Assembly (NCBI GenBank): GCA_951804985.1
Contig: OX638133.1
Location: 65,755,867 to 65,819,866 of the forward strand
Source of the DNA: Dryomyza anilis
Lineage: Eukaryota > Arthropoda > Insecta > Diptera > Dryomyzidae
DNA length: 64,000 nt
Direction of reading: 5' to 3'
This document shows, in pieces, positions 34,327-46,706 of the stretch. The translations under genes were made by a program, and so were the position numbers. The first letter of the stretch is position 1. Every line of letters starts with the position of its first letter. The notes under the pieces were generated by a model. It did no database searches. It saw nothing but the letters and a program-made list of their open reading frames with translations, and had not been told where the DNA came from.

Positions 34327-34510
34327 TACCCTACACCTATTAGGTACAGGGTATAATAAGTTTTTGCAGATATTGTAACGCCCCTTAGAAGGCGTGGCCG
34401 GTATGGAAAAGTATGTCTATTCTTGCTAAGCATCACGACCCGAGTCCGCTTAGCCATGTTCGTCTGTCTGTCCGACTTCACGATAACTTGAGAAATACTG
34501 ATCAGAATGC
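34327..34510 (+). mobile_element. Partial DINE-like copy (left end)
   Basis: ACCCTACACCTATTAGGTAC hairpin, AACGCCCCTTAGAAGGCGTG, GCATCACGACCCGAGTCCGC and a short GTCTGTCTGTCCG, then the homology stops. A matching scrap of the other terminus (ACGAGTTGGGAAAGTTAGGT, inverted) is at 34819-34865. Confidence 0.6.
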
Positions 34511-35162
34511 GAAAAAAATGATTCTGAGTACGGAAATGATAGATTGTTCGTGTAACGTAACAAACACAACATTTTTGCTAGTATAAAACTAAAAAAAAAT
34601 CGACATAATTAAAATGTAATATGTTACTTTAATTCTAGAGTTTGGAAATTATGCACTTGAAAATAGTCCACCAGAAGAGCAGAGTTTTAAGACAATGTAA
34701 AGCCACTTTAAAACCTGCTTCCAAAATGATGAAACGTATCACAGAAGCATACTTTTAGATACATTTATAAAAATATTAAAAGTATTTGATTTCATATGTT
34801 TTCGGAGCAATATATGTTAAACGAGTTGGGAAAGTTAGGTCACATGGGTAAGTTTGGTCACATGCATAGAAAAAAATAATCGACGTAAATATAGATATTA
34901 ATTGCATGTCATTAAACAGTCCAGCAATAAAATTCAGTAATTCAGTGAACACATTTGCTATTTGTAGATACTAAAAATTGCGGTTGGTTATGCTATGGGT
35001 TGGTGTATTTTTTTTGCCAACCGATTTATTTAGTTCTGTCAACATTCCACTGATTCAGTGGTTGCTACACCGCGTATCAGTTCACACAACTAATGAATAC
35101 AATTGACACAACCAATTTGTTTAGTTGTGGTAGCCAATTTAATTATAAGGAATCGGCAAATT

Positions 35163-35325
35163 TGTTGTGTTTCTATATGCAGCCCTAGCGCTGCAACGTG
35201 TTGCAAACACGAAGTCAGCGTCACAACTGCGTTCCCGATATCGAACATTAACGACGATTCGTTGTGCTGCTGACTTCGTGTTTGCAACACGTTGGAGCGC
35301 TAGGGCTGCATATAGAAACACAACA
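35163..35325. repeat. 163-bp palindrome with 57-bp arms, one mismatch
   Basis: TGTTGTGTTTCTATATGCAG at 35163 is matched by its inverse ending at 35325. Arms 35163-35219 and 35269-35325 differ at one base (GCGCTGCAAC against GCGCTCCAAC). The loop contains CGTTCCCGATATCG. GC content is higher than in the flanks. Overlapping ORFs in both directions begin MFLYAALALQRVANTKSA because of the symmetry; they are not proteins. It is probably a young hairpin MITE. Confidence 0.8.
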
Positions 35326-35369
35326 GATATAAAGAAAATTGCAAGATTTTTGTTGTCCTGCTTTGGCTT

Positions 35370-35650
35370 CGCAATACAGCTGATTCCGCAGTTGAATCAA
35401 ATAAATATTAATTGGTTCAACATAATGTTATATCATTTAGTCAACATAACCAAATATTTGTTGAGTCAACTAAATATTGGTTATGTCTCATTTTGAATTT
35501 AGATGCCGTAGCAATGGAAATAAAAAAATTGAAAATGGATAAAAAGTGTGTTTCCACAGTCAATGTTGCAGTTGCTTCAACTAATAGTTGGTTAAGCTTC
35601 ATACTATTGTTTACCTCAAATGAATTTCAGTTGAGGCTGACTACATTTGG
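35370..35650 (+). repeat. Dispersed repeat shared with 40740-40960
   Basis: Blocks GTTGAATCAAATAAATATT, ATGTTATATCATTTAGTCAA, GTTGAGTCAACTAAATATTG and TTGCAGTTGCTTCAACTAAT occur in the same order in both places at roughly 80% identity by eye. Not coding. Confidence 0.55.
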
Positions 35651-35702
35651 AAGATGCAAATGAATATTCTTTGAAACAACTGCAGGGCATGCTATTATTT
35701 TT

Positions 35703-36002
35703 TTGTGTGTATGTATATATAGAGCATACACACCAACCGAATTCACAAACTACACAGTTTTAAAGACACTACAGTTTAACCGATTCTTCACAGTTTTAAA
35801 GCAACTACAAGTTTGCAGCCAATATTATTTTACATTCGTTCGATGGACGCGTGTTTGCCTATTCGGTTCATTGGGTCGTTTTTCGGCACATGACTTCAAC
35901 TTTGATATTTTCTCTAAATTTGTGTTTAATTTCCTTTCACTATATATAGCTCTATTGGTTACGTGTGCACGTGATTCAAACTTCGAACAACAAGGTAAGT
36001 AA
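35703..36002 (+). other. Candidate transcribed leader exon with a strong 5' splice site
   Basis: This 300-base plus-strand segment is less AT-rich than its flanks. It begins after GTATATATAGAGCATACAC (TATA-like) and ends CGAACAACAAG|GTAAGTAAA, an excellent donor. The frame is open for 99 codons but contains nothing recognisable. It could be the first exon of an unseen plus-strand gene or a repeat-borne promoter. Repeat words such as CACCAA..TTAAGCGAATA follow at about 36110-36150. Confidence 0.25.
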
Positions 36003-36204
36003 AATAATTTAAATTAAAAAAAATATGTATATAATAAATAAAATATATCTAATTTATAATAAAACAAAAATTTTAAATAAATAAAACAAATATCTTTTTT
36101 ACATTTCACACCAATTTAAGCGAATACACACACCAAATTAAGCGAATATACAAATGTAATTGTATTGATGTACATTTTTGGTTATATTTTTTTTTTCTGT
36201 GTGG

Positions 36205-36748
36205 AGCGGACTTTTATAGTCGGTCGGGCCCGACTATGGAATACCCTGCAACTTTGGTGGAGATATAACTAATTGTATACATTAATTTTAAAGTTTTTAT
36301 TTATGCTGAACCTCCCCACTTTTAGAATATTATTCAGATATCAGAAATTTACGTCCTTTACCCCATAAATAAAAAAATTATATAAAATTATAAAAAAAAA
36401 ATAATAAAAAAATTTGGAATAATAGAAGTGGACGGACCACGTCTATATATAAAATTTTCTAAGGCTAATATTTCTTAGATTTGATTTTAATAATTTAAGG
36501 CTAAAATTTTCATAGCGGAAACTTTAGCCGTAAATTAATACATACGTTTTAAATTTTATAACTATATGTTGAATATTTTTCGAGTTATTAGTTCTTAAAG
36601 AGTTATATAAATGTGACTTGTATGGGAGGTGGGCGTGACCGTTGATCGATTTGGCTCATTTCCAAACTCAGTACCTACTTTTGGCTCAAACATATAGAGA
36701 CGAAATTTCATAGCAAGTTTTTCTGTATTCGGACAGCATGACAGCAAG

Positions 36749-36807
<59 letters not shown>

Positions 36808-36950
36808 TACATACAGACAGACAGATGAACATAGCTCGCGTAGTGATGCCGGACTCGGATAGTGATGCCGATCATAATATATATATTTTTCCATACCGGA
36901 GACGCCTCTTAAGGGGCGTTACAATATATGCACAAAGTTAATATACCTTA
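36205..36950 (-). mobile_element. DINE-like element with expanded ACAG repeat
   Basis: It starts GCGGACTTTTATAGTCGGTC with the GGGCCCGACTATG hairpin and has the interior CAGAAATTTACGTCC. After GTGGGCGTGACCGTTGATCG comes an (ACAG)n tract at about 36747-36826, and it ends GGGGCGTTACAATATATGCA. The outermost ACGAGTTGGG block is missing. ORFs of DRQTDRQT type are microsatellite translations. Confidence 0.65.
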
Positions 36951-37042
36951 AAAATGCGTATAAATGTCAGGTGATAGGCCATATAGGGAATTGTCCATAT
37001 AGGGAATTTAATATATTTGAATTCATATACATTCATATAAAT

Positions 37043-37995
37043 CAGGCATGTCAAACTCATTTGGTATCACGGGCCGTATTGGCAACTCAAAATATGAGGT
37101 TCGTTTTTTACATTTGGTTCTTCTGTTGTAAAATAAAATATAATGTTAAGATGATAACATTTTCCATTGATCCTCGTTAAAAGGGCCGCAGTCGAAAATT
37201 TTGCAAAAAATGGTGCGATTTTTGTCTTTTTCAAATATATCGAAAAAATCGAAAAAATTCTTTGATCCTGCCAAAAATTTTGTCAATGGTATATACAATG
37301 GAATATATTTCAAACACCAGAGACAATTTTGTAAAACAGATCTAACAATCATCCAAAATAGTTGCAACTTTTAATGTCCGCAAAATCGTACGATATCTAA
37401 TTAGCTCTTGCACCAATGTCGAAGGCCAAATCGTACTAAAACTACAAAAATAGTTCAAAGCGACATATGGCCGTTTTTTTTTTTCGAAACGATAATAAAA
37501 ACGATTCTGGATTAATATTGCATCAAATAGTTCAAATATATAGAGATATATTTCAAAAACATTGCGATGTGGAAAATGTTTAAATATCCTAACATAAAAT
37601 TTTACTATACTAAAATTACGAAATTTTAAAAATTAGCAACGAGATCGAATTTTTGTTATCCAAGTTAGTTCGAGAAAACTTCGAGGCATAAATCACATGG
37701 CAGACTTCTTACCAAACATATTGAAAAAGATTATTTTTAAATATCTTATATAAATTTGATATTTATATAAATTTGAAATTTATATAAATTTGAAAAGGGT
37801 TCCTTTTTATGCACAACTAATTTAAATTGCAAGAACAATCCATTGATTAGAGATGTACGGATTTAGGAGTTATAACAAAGTTTATTTTATTATTCTTAAA
37901 ATGAGGTAGCATTCAACAGTTTTTTCTACAACCACAACAAGGGATTACTGATTAATTTTTTGATTTTTTTTTTTTTTATAAATGCCGGTGAAATA
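37043..37995 (+). mobile_element. hAT-like element, left part only
   Basis: CAGGCATGTCAAACTCATTT starts it and the sequence follows 18916-20230 block by block (GGTGCGATTTTTGTCTTTTT, CAAATCGTACTAAAACT, CAAGTTAGTTCGAGA, GCCGGTGAAATATA). It ends at about 37995, just before the large foldback at 38033. The right terminus is not found on the other side of that foldback. Confidence 0.55.
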
Positions 37996-39927
37996 TATAG
38001 AAGTATGTTTCCATAGAAACATATTTAAATATTTTTGGAAAAAAATCGTGAAAATAAAATGTTGTTTTTCTTTATTTATTTTTATTCAAAATCTTTAAAC
38101 ATGCACAGTGTAAAATTATAATAATAATAGAATTCATATACAAATTTTTAAATGCATAAATAAATAATTGGTTTAAAACTGCAAGAACAAGTGACAGCAT
38201 CAATGAATGCACAATTGCATCAGCAGACGCTAAACCAGACGATCTAGGCTCGCTTTATATTTGGTACAGTTACAGTTGGTCTCAGTACAGCACATAGCGT
38301 AGGCAAGGAATTTACGGAGGCTTTTGTAAAAAAACATGCCAAATTCTGTTTGAAAATCGAAACACTGATTTTTATTTGTGGTTTTTTCACATTAGTTTCA
38401 GAAATTATGTACTGCAATATATTATACTCTGTTACTATTAGTATTTTTTATAACACAATTTGTATATTTATTTAATTTACAAATAACCAAATTATTACCG
38501 ACGCGAACATGTTTTCTCAACGAACAACAAAAGACACGTACGCAGAAATTGCCGATCAACGAGTGTCAACTTTTTTATACACAAGAATTCATTTTTTTGT
38601 TTCTTTTCGAACATCAGTATGTTTAAAATGACCCTATACATACTTCATACGACGACAAAAGAGACGTAGGTAGAAAATTCGGCTTAATGAGTGCCAACTT
38701 CGTATACAAGAAGAATGTTGGAAGAATACATTTATTTAAATCCAATTCCTTTTTGGTTTGTTTTTAAACATTAATATGTTCAAACGATGGCAAAAGATCG
38801 AGTAGGTAGAAAATGCTGCACAACGTTGCCACTTTCGTCAGTCGATAAATTATCGAATTAAGACGAGCGTTGCGAACATACTTTGTATTTAGATTTGATT
38901 AGCATTTTCTGTGTTTCGAAACATAGTTTTAACCAAGTAAATTGCCAAGAAACAGTTTATTCAAATGCAATTAAAATTTTATGTTGGCATTGTAACATAT
39001 TTATGGTAAATTTGGCAGATTCTGCTGGACAATATAATAATGTTTACACGTGAACAAAAATAAATTCAATTTCGATTATAATTTAATTACACTACATTCC
39101 TAATACATGTATGGTAATTTCGTATTACTTTTTAATTACATTCAAATAAATCTTTTCTATCCGTGCACCTAATTCTCCCTGTTTTATTCATATTCTGTGT
39201 CCTTACTACTTTTTGAGTTATATGCATTTACAAAAATTTAACTGTGAATTGACATTTTTCTTTTAACTTAAAATAATGAATGTATATTTATTACTACATT
39301 TCTATAGAATTTTTATTCTGGAGATATTGCAACAGAATATATTGATGATGTGAATGAAAGATATGGTCGATGCATTATTGTATGGTTTTAAATTATGTTA
39401 TTTAAATTATGTTATTTAAAAAGAACGATTTAAATATCGATTGAAATCAATTGATATTTTAATGTAATAGTACAAAAAGCACCAACACAATTCGAATTAT
39501 TACAGAACAGCAGAAATAGTATGTTCACAAACCCTAGTACTTATTAATTGTTACCATATATTTGACTTAACAGTAAAATACTGCTATAATTACTATTTTT
39601 TTTAAATCAAAAGTAAATTATTTTATGTAGTGAAAATTCAACGAAATATTAATTTATTTCAAAACACACAAAAACGTACCGAAAAAGTAATACCATTGTC
39701 GAAATGAGTACAATCTCTAGTAAGTGTAATATTTTAAAATAATAATAAAACATTTTTGTTTAAATATGCATTTCCGGTGATTTTACACTTCAACCGGTTA
39801 TTGCAACTAAGTCTTAAACGATATTCTAGTTCTATTTAAGCCATAACATTCCTTCATTTGTTTATGGACTATAACTGTTTTAATTTTTATTCAGTGGCTG
39901 TTCAGTCTTTTTATAATTTTTTTTGTA

Positions 39928-40238
39928 GCCGCGGTAGCTCAGTGGTTAGTGCGTTGGACTGCGAGCCGAAAGATCCCCCGTTCAAGCCTGGACTGGGGCT
40001 AACAACATCTTTTTATAGAAACATTTTTCTATTCCGCGCTACCTCTCGTCAGTAAATGGCAAACCTACGAGAGTAAAACCATTGACTATGAAAAGCTCTC
40101 ACCCGCCGTTCGGATTCCGCGATAAACTGTAGGTCCCACCACTTTGAGTACAAATATAACAGAACAGCTCAAAATGGTAAGAGAGCTCGGCCAATAGTTC
40201 TATACAGGACTGTAGCGCCAAACTATTATTATTATTAA
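39928..40238 (+). mobile_element. tRNA-derived SINE in the foldback loop
   Basis: The head GCCGCGGTAGCTCAGTGGTT is intact, the B box is slightly altered to CGTTCAAGCC, and the full body and (ATT)n tail are present. It is one of the best preserved copies in the window. Confidence 0.85.
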
Positions 40239-40739
40239 AATGCAGTAAAAAATGCAAAATCATAAATTGCATTTTTCTCAAAAACGTTACGTATAGGGAA
40301 TAAACTAAAAACGCAGTTCGAATCAGCACCGTAAAATTATGTAGAAATGATATGAATGAAGACAGGGAGGAACAAAATTGCTCATTTTGACGAACAGTGT
40401 AATTGGTTTAAGTAAAAGTGACAACATCAATGAATTCGGATGCTGTTGTAAAAAACATGCCGAATTCTGTTTTAATTATGCGAATTAAAAGCACTGATTT
40501 TTTGTTGTGGTTTTTTTTGATGAAAAATTCATGTCGGCTTTTCATTATTATTCTATCATTCATTCATAACTATCCTAAAATAACTTTACGACATGATTTT
40601 TAACATTTTTCAATACAACATTTTTGGGAGAATGGAGTTAGGAATAGAAATTATATTATTTATATATCTTCTTTCTAATTTCATTATTCTTTTTTTTTTT
40701 TTTTTGATGTCGATGTTATCCCACTTTGGCGTCGTTTTT

Positions 40740-40960
40740 CTAAAAACAGCTGATTTCTTAGTTGAATCAAATAAATATTGTTTGCTACAAGCGAATGTTA
40801 TATCATTAAGTCAATACAACCAACTATGTGTTGACCCAACAAAATATTGCTTATGTCTCTTTTTAAAATTAGTTGCCGTAGAAATAAAAATCAAAAAAAT
40901 GTGAATGCATTAACATTTGGTTTACCCAATCAATGTTACAGTTGCTTCAACAAATAACGC
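40740..40960 (+). repeat. Dispersed repeat, second copy of 35370-35650
   Basis: AGTTGAATCAAATAAATATT, AATGTTATATCATTAAGTCA and ATGTTACAGTTGCTTCAACA occur in the order seen at 35370-35650. Here the copy lies in the loop of the large foldback. Confidence 0.55.
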
Positions 40961-41124
40961 TGGTAACGCCTCATAATCTCGTCTCCGAATTCGAGACGAG
41001 ATCAAGCTTTTCTCGTCTCGTGCACATCACTACTTGTTAATTACAGCGAGAAAATATTTCCTGATTACAAAAGATTTTTGTTCTTGTTACACCAATCTAC
41101 GTGGATTTTGTGAATGTGCGTTTT

Positions 41125-41515
41125 TCATCCGAATGAATCTTTAACGTATATTCTTTTTGTATTGGACCTAAAATAATGACTAGGAATTTTGGGAATATCG
41201 TTTAGACATATTTTCACTGAACCAGACTTAGGCTCTATATTGTTGTTGTTTTGTACCTGGATTGAACGCTTGTTTTCACTCAATAAAATGTACAACAAGT
41301 TTTTATCCAAGTCAAATGTTGCTATAAAGAATTCTTTGCATGTAAACAAATCCATAAAACCTTTAACTTTTGGGGTTGACAAAATTTTTCAGCCTTATCA
41401 CTTGTGGAATATTCTGTTCCATCGGAATTTTTTGTTCCCAGGTAAAATTTTTTGGTATCGGCAATCTCCCAGGAACAGCAATTCCTCCGGAATTTTGTTC
41501 AAAAGTCGAATGTAG
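41125..41515. other. Unidentified overlapping ORFs in the foldback loop
   Basis: On the minus strand an 85-residue frame starts MSTPKVKGFMDLFTCKEFF, and the frame upstream of it shows a P-rich piece with TWEQKIPMEQNIPQ. On the plus strand a 108-residue frame overlaps both. The composition of the minus frame is plausible for protein, with charged and polar residues well spread. I recognise no domain. It might be cargo or a decayed gene piece carried by the foldback, or chance. Confidence 0.2.
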
Positions 41516-43489
41516 TTTTATAACATTGCCAGAATTTTTCTTTATGCGTTTTTTTGGTTATCTTTATCATTTCAGATAATAAAGTTGTGAAATAATACTT
41601 TAAATATAAAATATGTACTTTTATGCACAAATATCACATTTTTTAACTCAATAAAAGTTTAATTTGCAATTAGAAGTGATCATCAGGCAACGTTAAATCA
41701 GCTGTTTTGCCAAATATGCTGTGCAAATAAATACTTAAGTTAAAATTATGTTAAACTGCAAATTAAAGTATATCAAATAACTATTAATAGAAGTTTTCAT
41801 TCAAGAAAATGTTGTGGTTATACTGCGTTCATTTTTCAAGAGTAAAAAAAAATAAGATATTCCCCAGCCGGTGAAGTTTTTGCGGAGGTTTAATTGAGCA
41901 CAAATATGTAACTAAATTTTATTAAAATCATGTTGGTGCTATCCATAGACATTTAGATATCCATAGATATTAGTCATTTTAAATTTTATTTGTCATTTAT
42001 AAATAAAAGTACACGGATAGAAAAGATTTGTTTGAATTTCGATTATAATTAAATTATAATCGAAATTGAATTTATTTTTGTTCACGTGTAAACATTATTG
42101 TATTGTCCAGCAAAATCTGCCAAATTTACTATAAATATGTTTCAATGCCAACATAAAATTTTAATTGCATTTGAATAAACTGTTTCTTGGCAATTTACTT
42201 GGTTAAAACTATGTTTCGAAACACAGAAAATGCTAATCAAATCTAAATACAAAGTATGTTCGCAACGCTCGTCTTAATTCGATAATTTATCGACTGACGA
42301 AGTTGGCAACGTTGTGCAGCATTTTCTACCTACGCCATCTTTTGCCATCGTTTGAAAATATTGATGTTTAAAAACAAACAAAAAAGAAATTGGATTTAAT
42401 AAAGTGTATTCTTGCAACATTCTTCTTGTATACGAATTTGGAACTCGTTGAGCAGAATTTTCTACCTACGTCTCTTTTGTCATCGTTTGAAGTATGTATA
42501 GGGTCATTTTAAACATACCGATGTTTGAAAAGAAACAAGCTCTCTTCTTGTATACAGTGTTGACACTCGGTGATCGGCATTTTCTGCGTACGTGACTTTT
42601 GTTGTTCGTTGAGAAAACGTGTTCGCGTCGGTAATAATTTTATTTGTAAATTAAATAAATATATAAATTGTGTTACAAAAAGTACAAATAGTAACAAAGT
42701 ATAATATAGTGCAGTGTTTAATTTCTGAAACGAATGTGAAACAACCATAAATAAAAATCTGTGTTTCGATTTTCAAACAGAATTTGGCATGTTTTTTTAC
42801 AAAAGCCTCCGTGAATGCCTTACCTACGCTGTACTGAGATCACTCTACCTGTACCAAATATAAAGCGAGGCTGGATCTGCTGGTGCAATTGTGCATTGAT
42901 TGATACTGTCACTTGTTCTTGCAGTTTTAAACCAATTATTTATTTATGCATTTAAATATTTGTATATGAATTATATTTTTATAATTTTCCACTGTGCATG
43001 TTTTAATAAAAAATAAATTTTTAATAAAAATAAATAAAAAAAACAACATTTTATTTTTTTTTATTTTCACGATTTTTTTCCAAAAACATTGGTTCAAATA
43101 TTTATTTTGTTTGGATGTAATAATTATAAGTTTCCATTAGAACATACACCATTTTAAGGGGCAACATTAAAATGTTTCCGTGATATTATAATGTAAGTCA
43201 GTGCTCAATACAACACTGTTCAAGCCTCAATACAACCCTGTTTACAAATGATTTATCAGTCAATTATATATTATGTTTAAAAGTTATAAATACCATAAAT
43301 TTTTTCATAAATATTATGAATGCGTTCATCAATATTATGAACTTTTTCATTATGGTTTTATGAACGATTCATAAATGGGATGAATGTAGTCATTGATTGA
43401 GTCGTAATGAAAAATTCATAAAATTAATGAAGAAATTCATTAATAGTATGAACATCAACAATAGTATGAATGAATCTTGCCAACAGGTG

Positions 43490-43965
43490 CTATTTTGGGC
43501 AATAGTAGATCCAATAGAGGTGCAGAGCCCTCCTCGACGTACAAAAATTAGCCTCTATAAGTCACTCATCTTGCCAATCCTTCTCTATGGCGCTGAGGCA
43601 TGGAAGCTTGAAAACACGAAAGAACATTTAGTAGCGATCGAGAGTAAGATTCTTGGGAAAAGTATGGCTCGAAATGCGAGTACAGAATCAGATAAAACGA
43701 TGAGCTGTATGACCTCTATGCCGACAATGACATAGTCAGGTGCATTAAGATCCAACGCCTCTGCTGGCTTAGATGTCAAGCGTATGGATGAATACACGTC
43801 AGAAAAAATGGTAATCAATTCTTTACCTGTGGTGGTCAACGTAAGAGAGGGTTGCTAAATGTCCGGTGATGAGACCAAGTGCAAGACAGCCTGGCGATGC
43901 TTGAGGTGCAAAACTGGCGCAAACGCGGAATCGACTGGAATGCTAGCTGCGGCTGAAAACCATCA
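43490..43965 (+). pseudogene. C-terminal fragment of a LINE reverse transcriptase
   Basis: RRTKISLYKSLILPILLYGAEAW is the conserved segment after the reverse-transcriptase palm in many insect non-LTR elements (K-x-x-L-Y-K-S-L-x-x-P-x-L-L-Y-G-A-E-x-W). It is followed in other frames by ELYDLY and IKIQRLCWL, which correspond to the usual ...RLRWLGHV.. region, and then by frame breaks. Only the end of the ORF is present, and no poly-A tail or element end is clear. It is not closely related to the LINE at 47784-50260. Confidence 0.7.
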
Positions 43966-46001
43966 TAATGATGAAATAAGTATTGGAATTACATTTTTAA
44001 TAAATCCTTCATTTCTTTGGTATAGCATAAACAAATCTGGAAAATATTAATAATATAAAAACTGAAACCGCACCAAAACATAAAAGAAAACCAAAAATTG
44101 TTATTAGTTCCGGTTTTATTACCTGCTTGTAGTGTTCCTAGTCTAATTCAATAAGTAATAAAATAATTTGTTTAAATATGTTATAAAATATTTTATTAAT
44201 CGATTTTGTAATTGCACAACGAGTAGAAAATAAAAAAAAAAAACAGCAAAGTTATAAAAATAGGTATAGAAGAAATTTTAAAGTATTAAATTACTAAAAT
44301 AGACAAAAATAAATAAATTTATGATTAGCATCAGAGAACGTCAAAAAAAAAGAACTCCGTACACATGAATAATTTTAGTTTTATTTAAGATTAGCAGCAC
44401 TGTTAAGTATGTTACATAGAAATAGTAATAACTACATATTTATCTTTTCTTGTTACTCTCGCCTTTTACAAAACATTTGCAGTTGGCTCTTCCTTTGTAA
44501 GCGGTGATTCCAACATATGTTTCTAGCTATAGATTAAGCAGTTTTAATAACTTCTAGTGCTTTGTTACTATTGACTATTCTTTAGAGAAGCAATACCATG
44601 GTTGAACTATATACAGGTTGTCATCTTTCAAAATTCAGGCGCCATTTATCTTCCTTTTGAAAAGTGTTTGAAAGATTCATCATTTGTAAAAAAAAAAAAT
44701 TTAAACAGAACTTCAAATGCAGCCTCATAAACAAATAAATAATCACAACATTTTAAATTATTTCAAGAGCTCAATTGTAGTTTACAACAAAAGTGAAAAA
44801 GTAAAATTTGTGCAGTAATAATTTATTAAAATAATCAAATTAAGATGCCTTAAAATAAAGTTTGTAATGACAAATAATATTTGTATTATTAAAATTTTCT
44901 TATTGATATTCTCAATACTTTGTATATGCCAACAAAATGTCTAGATGAACTAACATGCATATACTTTAACCATGAGTGATACAATTACAAAAATCTCACG
45001 TTAAAAAAAATATAAAACGGGCATATGTTACTGTCGAATTTCTGTGATAATTGTAAATATGTAAAAAGTGTAAATAAATGAGTTTTTTTTAAATTTCATG
45101 TTTTTGTGGAATTTGGTTGGCAACTATGTATATATAATACAAAAAAACAAATGGTTAAATTGTGTTCTCATCTATGAAGTATACGAATCATTTTAGCGCT
45201 TGTCTGGTCCAATTTTTAATTAGTTACGTATACTCTTTAGTCTTGAAAAACAAGAAAAGCAAAAGAACATATATAATTGTGCATACATAATTTTGGCGCG
45301 CTTTACTTTGTGATTTTTAATACGTTATCTATTTCTTTCCTTCAAATTTTGCATTATCGTCAAATCTTTTGAACTCCATTGATATCATAGAAACAAAATA
45401 AATGCATTAAAAAACAAAGCATGAGACTAGGTTCACAATTTTATGCATTTATTGCAGTGTTAGTCTTGTTTTAGCTCTTGCAAGAACATTTCGATCTTGA
45501 CTCGACTTTGCTCTTGAACAAAAAAAATAAAAATAAATAAATAAAATTGAAGAACAAGAAATTTTTGATCATCATTACTTAGTATATACTTAGTATACGG
45601 TAAATATAAGTTCCAAATTTACAGCAAATAAAAAAAGCATACAAAATGAGTAAATTTTAATTTTTTTAAGAAAGCTAAAAAACATATATTTTTTAAGCTA
45701 AGGAATAGATTAAAAAATTAACAAAATCGTACTAAAAAAACATGATAATTTGTTTCCATTAAATATTTTGGTATATTTTTCATATACATTTAAATAATAA
45801 CTTTTTGTTTTTTCCAATCGTCTTATTACTAAAAAAATATTAATGTCTTTAAATTTACTGTATCAGTAGCGCATTACTGTACTTGTGATTTCTTTAACAA
45901 AAATCCAACATTTTTTTCTCTTGCCGATGGTACCCATTTAATATTAAAATTTTATATGCAGCAGGAGATGTAGTTTATCCATTCGTCTGTTTGATAATAA
46001 T
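43966..46001 (-). other. Probable Patronin 3' untranslated region and flank
   Basis: Directly downstream of the Patronin stop the sequence is AT-rich but, unlike the rest of the window, free of recognisable repeats for about 1.7 kb. Such a gap fits a long 3' UTR. Several TTTATT (AATAAA on the minus strand) candidates exist, for example near 45447 and 44373, and I cannot choose between them. Confidence 0.4.
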
Positions 46002-46146
46002 TTAAATAACAAGAGCCATGTCCTTTTTGCTAGGAAGGTGCACCTTTTTCCCTTGCCAAAGCGAATTATGAATTGTGAATGCATCGATAGTAACTGTTAA
46101 ATGTTTTGTGTGTACTTGGGAGAAACATTTACCACCTGAGTTGTAT
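46002..46146 (-). CDS. Patronin: Patronin (CAMSAP), last coding exon: end of the CKK domain
   Basis: The exon encodes YNSGGKCFSQVHTKHLTVTI-DAFTIHNSLWQGKK and ends ...KKDMALVI before TAA at 46002-46004. VDAFTIHNxLWQ is the signature of the end of the CKK domain, the module by which CAMSAP/Patronin proteins recognise microtubule minus ends. The acceptor TTATTTCAG precedes an A that completes the lysine codon begun by the exon at 46707-46989 (AA|A). The ORF upstream of the acceptor (to 46304) is intron read-through. The protein ends eight residues after the CKK core, as I remember for the fly orthologue. Confidence 0.93.
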
Positions 46147-46706
46147 CTGAAATAATCCAAGGTTATTATTAATAATTCATGTATTCTGAAAAACATCAAT
46201 ATGAGCTCATAATATATCATTTCCTTAAAAGGGACAATTACATTCCGTAGAAAGACTATAGCTAGTTTATGTAATATCCAAAAATAGAGTTGAAATATTA
46301 ACAATTCTTTTTACATTTTAATGTTCATGAAAAATTTAAAAAGGTCTACAAATGGTAGATTGAGCATTTTCAATTTGAAGACATATAAAAATAAAATATT
46401 AAAAAAAATACAAATAAAATATTTTTTGCTAAAATTTAATATTTATTTTAAAATTAACCGAGTATTTTTAAAAACTCTGATTACACTTCACAATAAATGA
46501 AGACCTTTTTCAACAATCTACGTTGATATTCTAGTGGATTTGAAGATTCTAATTAAGACCTTACACTCGGTTTTTTTGATATTAATCTTATTGAGTTATT
46601 ACACAAAACATATAAATGGAAATGGTCAAATTTTCTCAACTCAAAAGAAATCAAACTGAATTTATAGGAAATGATATTAAATGATCCACTTTTTTATTAA
46701 GCATAC

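Larger units (their letters stand above)
38033..43084. mobile_element. Large foldback element, ~1.1-kb arms with internal tandem units
   Basis: 38033-39169 and 42009-43084 are inverted copies of one another at high identity. They pair from the outer GGAAAAAAATCGTGAAAATA, through AACTGCAAGAACAAGTGACA, GGAGGCTTTTGTAAAAAAAC and GTGAACAAAAATAAATTCAA, to the inner ATCTTTTCTATCCGTG. Each arm holds three ~130-bp tandem units recognisable by ACAAAAGAGACGTAGGTAGA-like words (about 38527, 38655 and 38787 in the left arm). Long terminal repeats built from tandem units are the architecture of Drosophila foldback (FB) elements. The 2.8-kb loop contains a SINE, a dispersed repeat and two unidentified ORFs but no recognisable transposase. 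Element ends and target duplication are not resolved. Confidence 0.75.

Noticed and set aside
35090..35496. Overlapping ORFs with the same MFLYAALALQRVANTKSA start
   Set aside because: A consequence of the near-perfect 163-bp palindrome.
38033..43084. Polinton/Maverick or LTR retrotransposon
   Set aside because: The long repeats are inverted, and no polymerase, integrase, protease or capsid-like frame exists in the loop.
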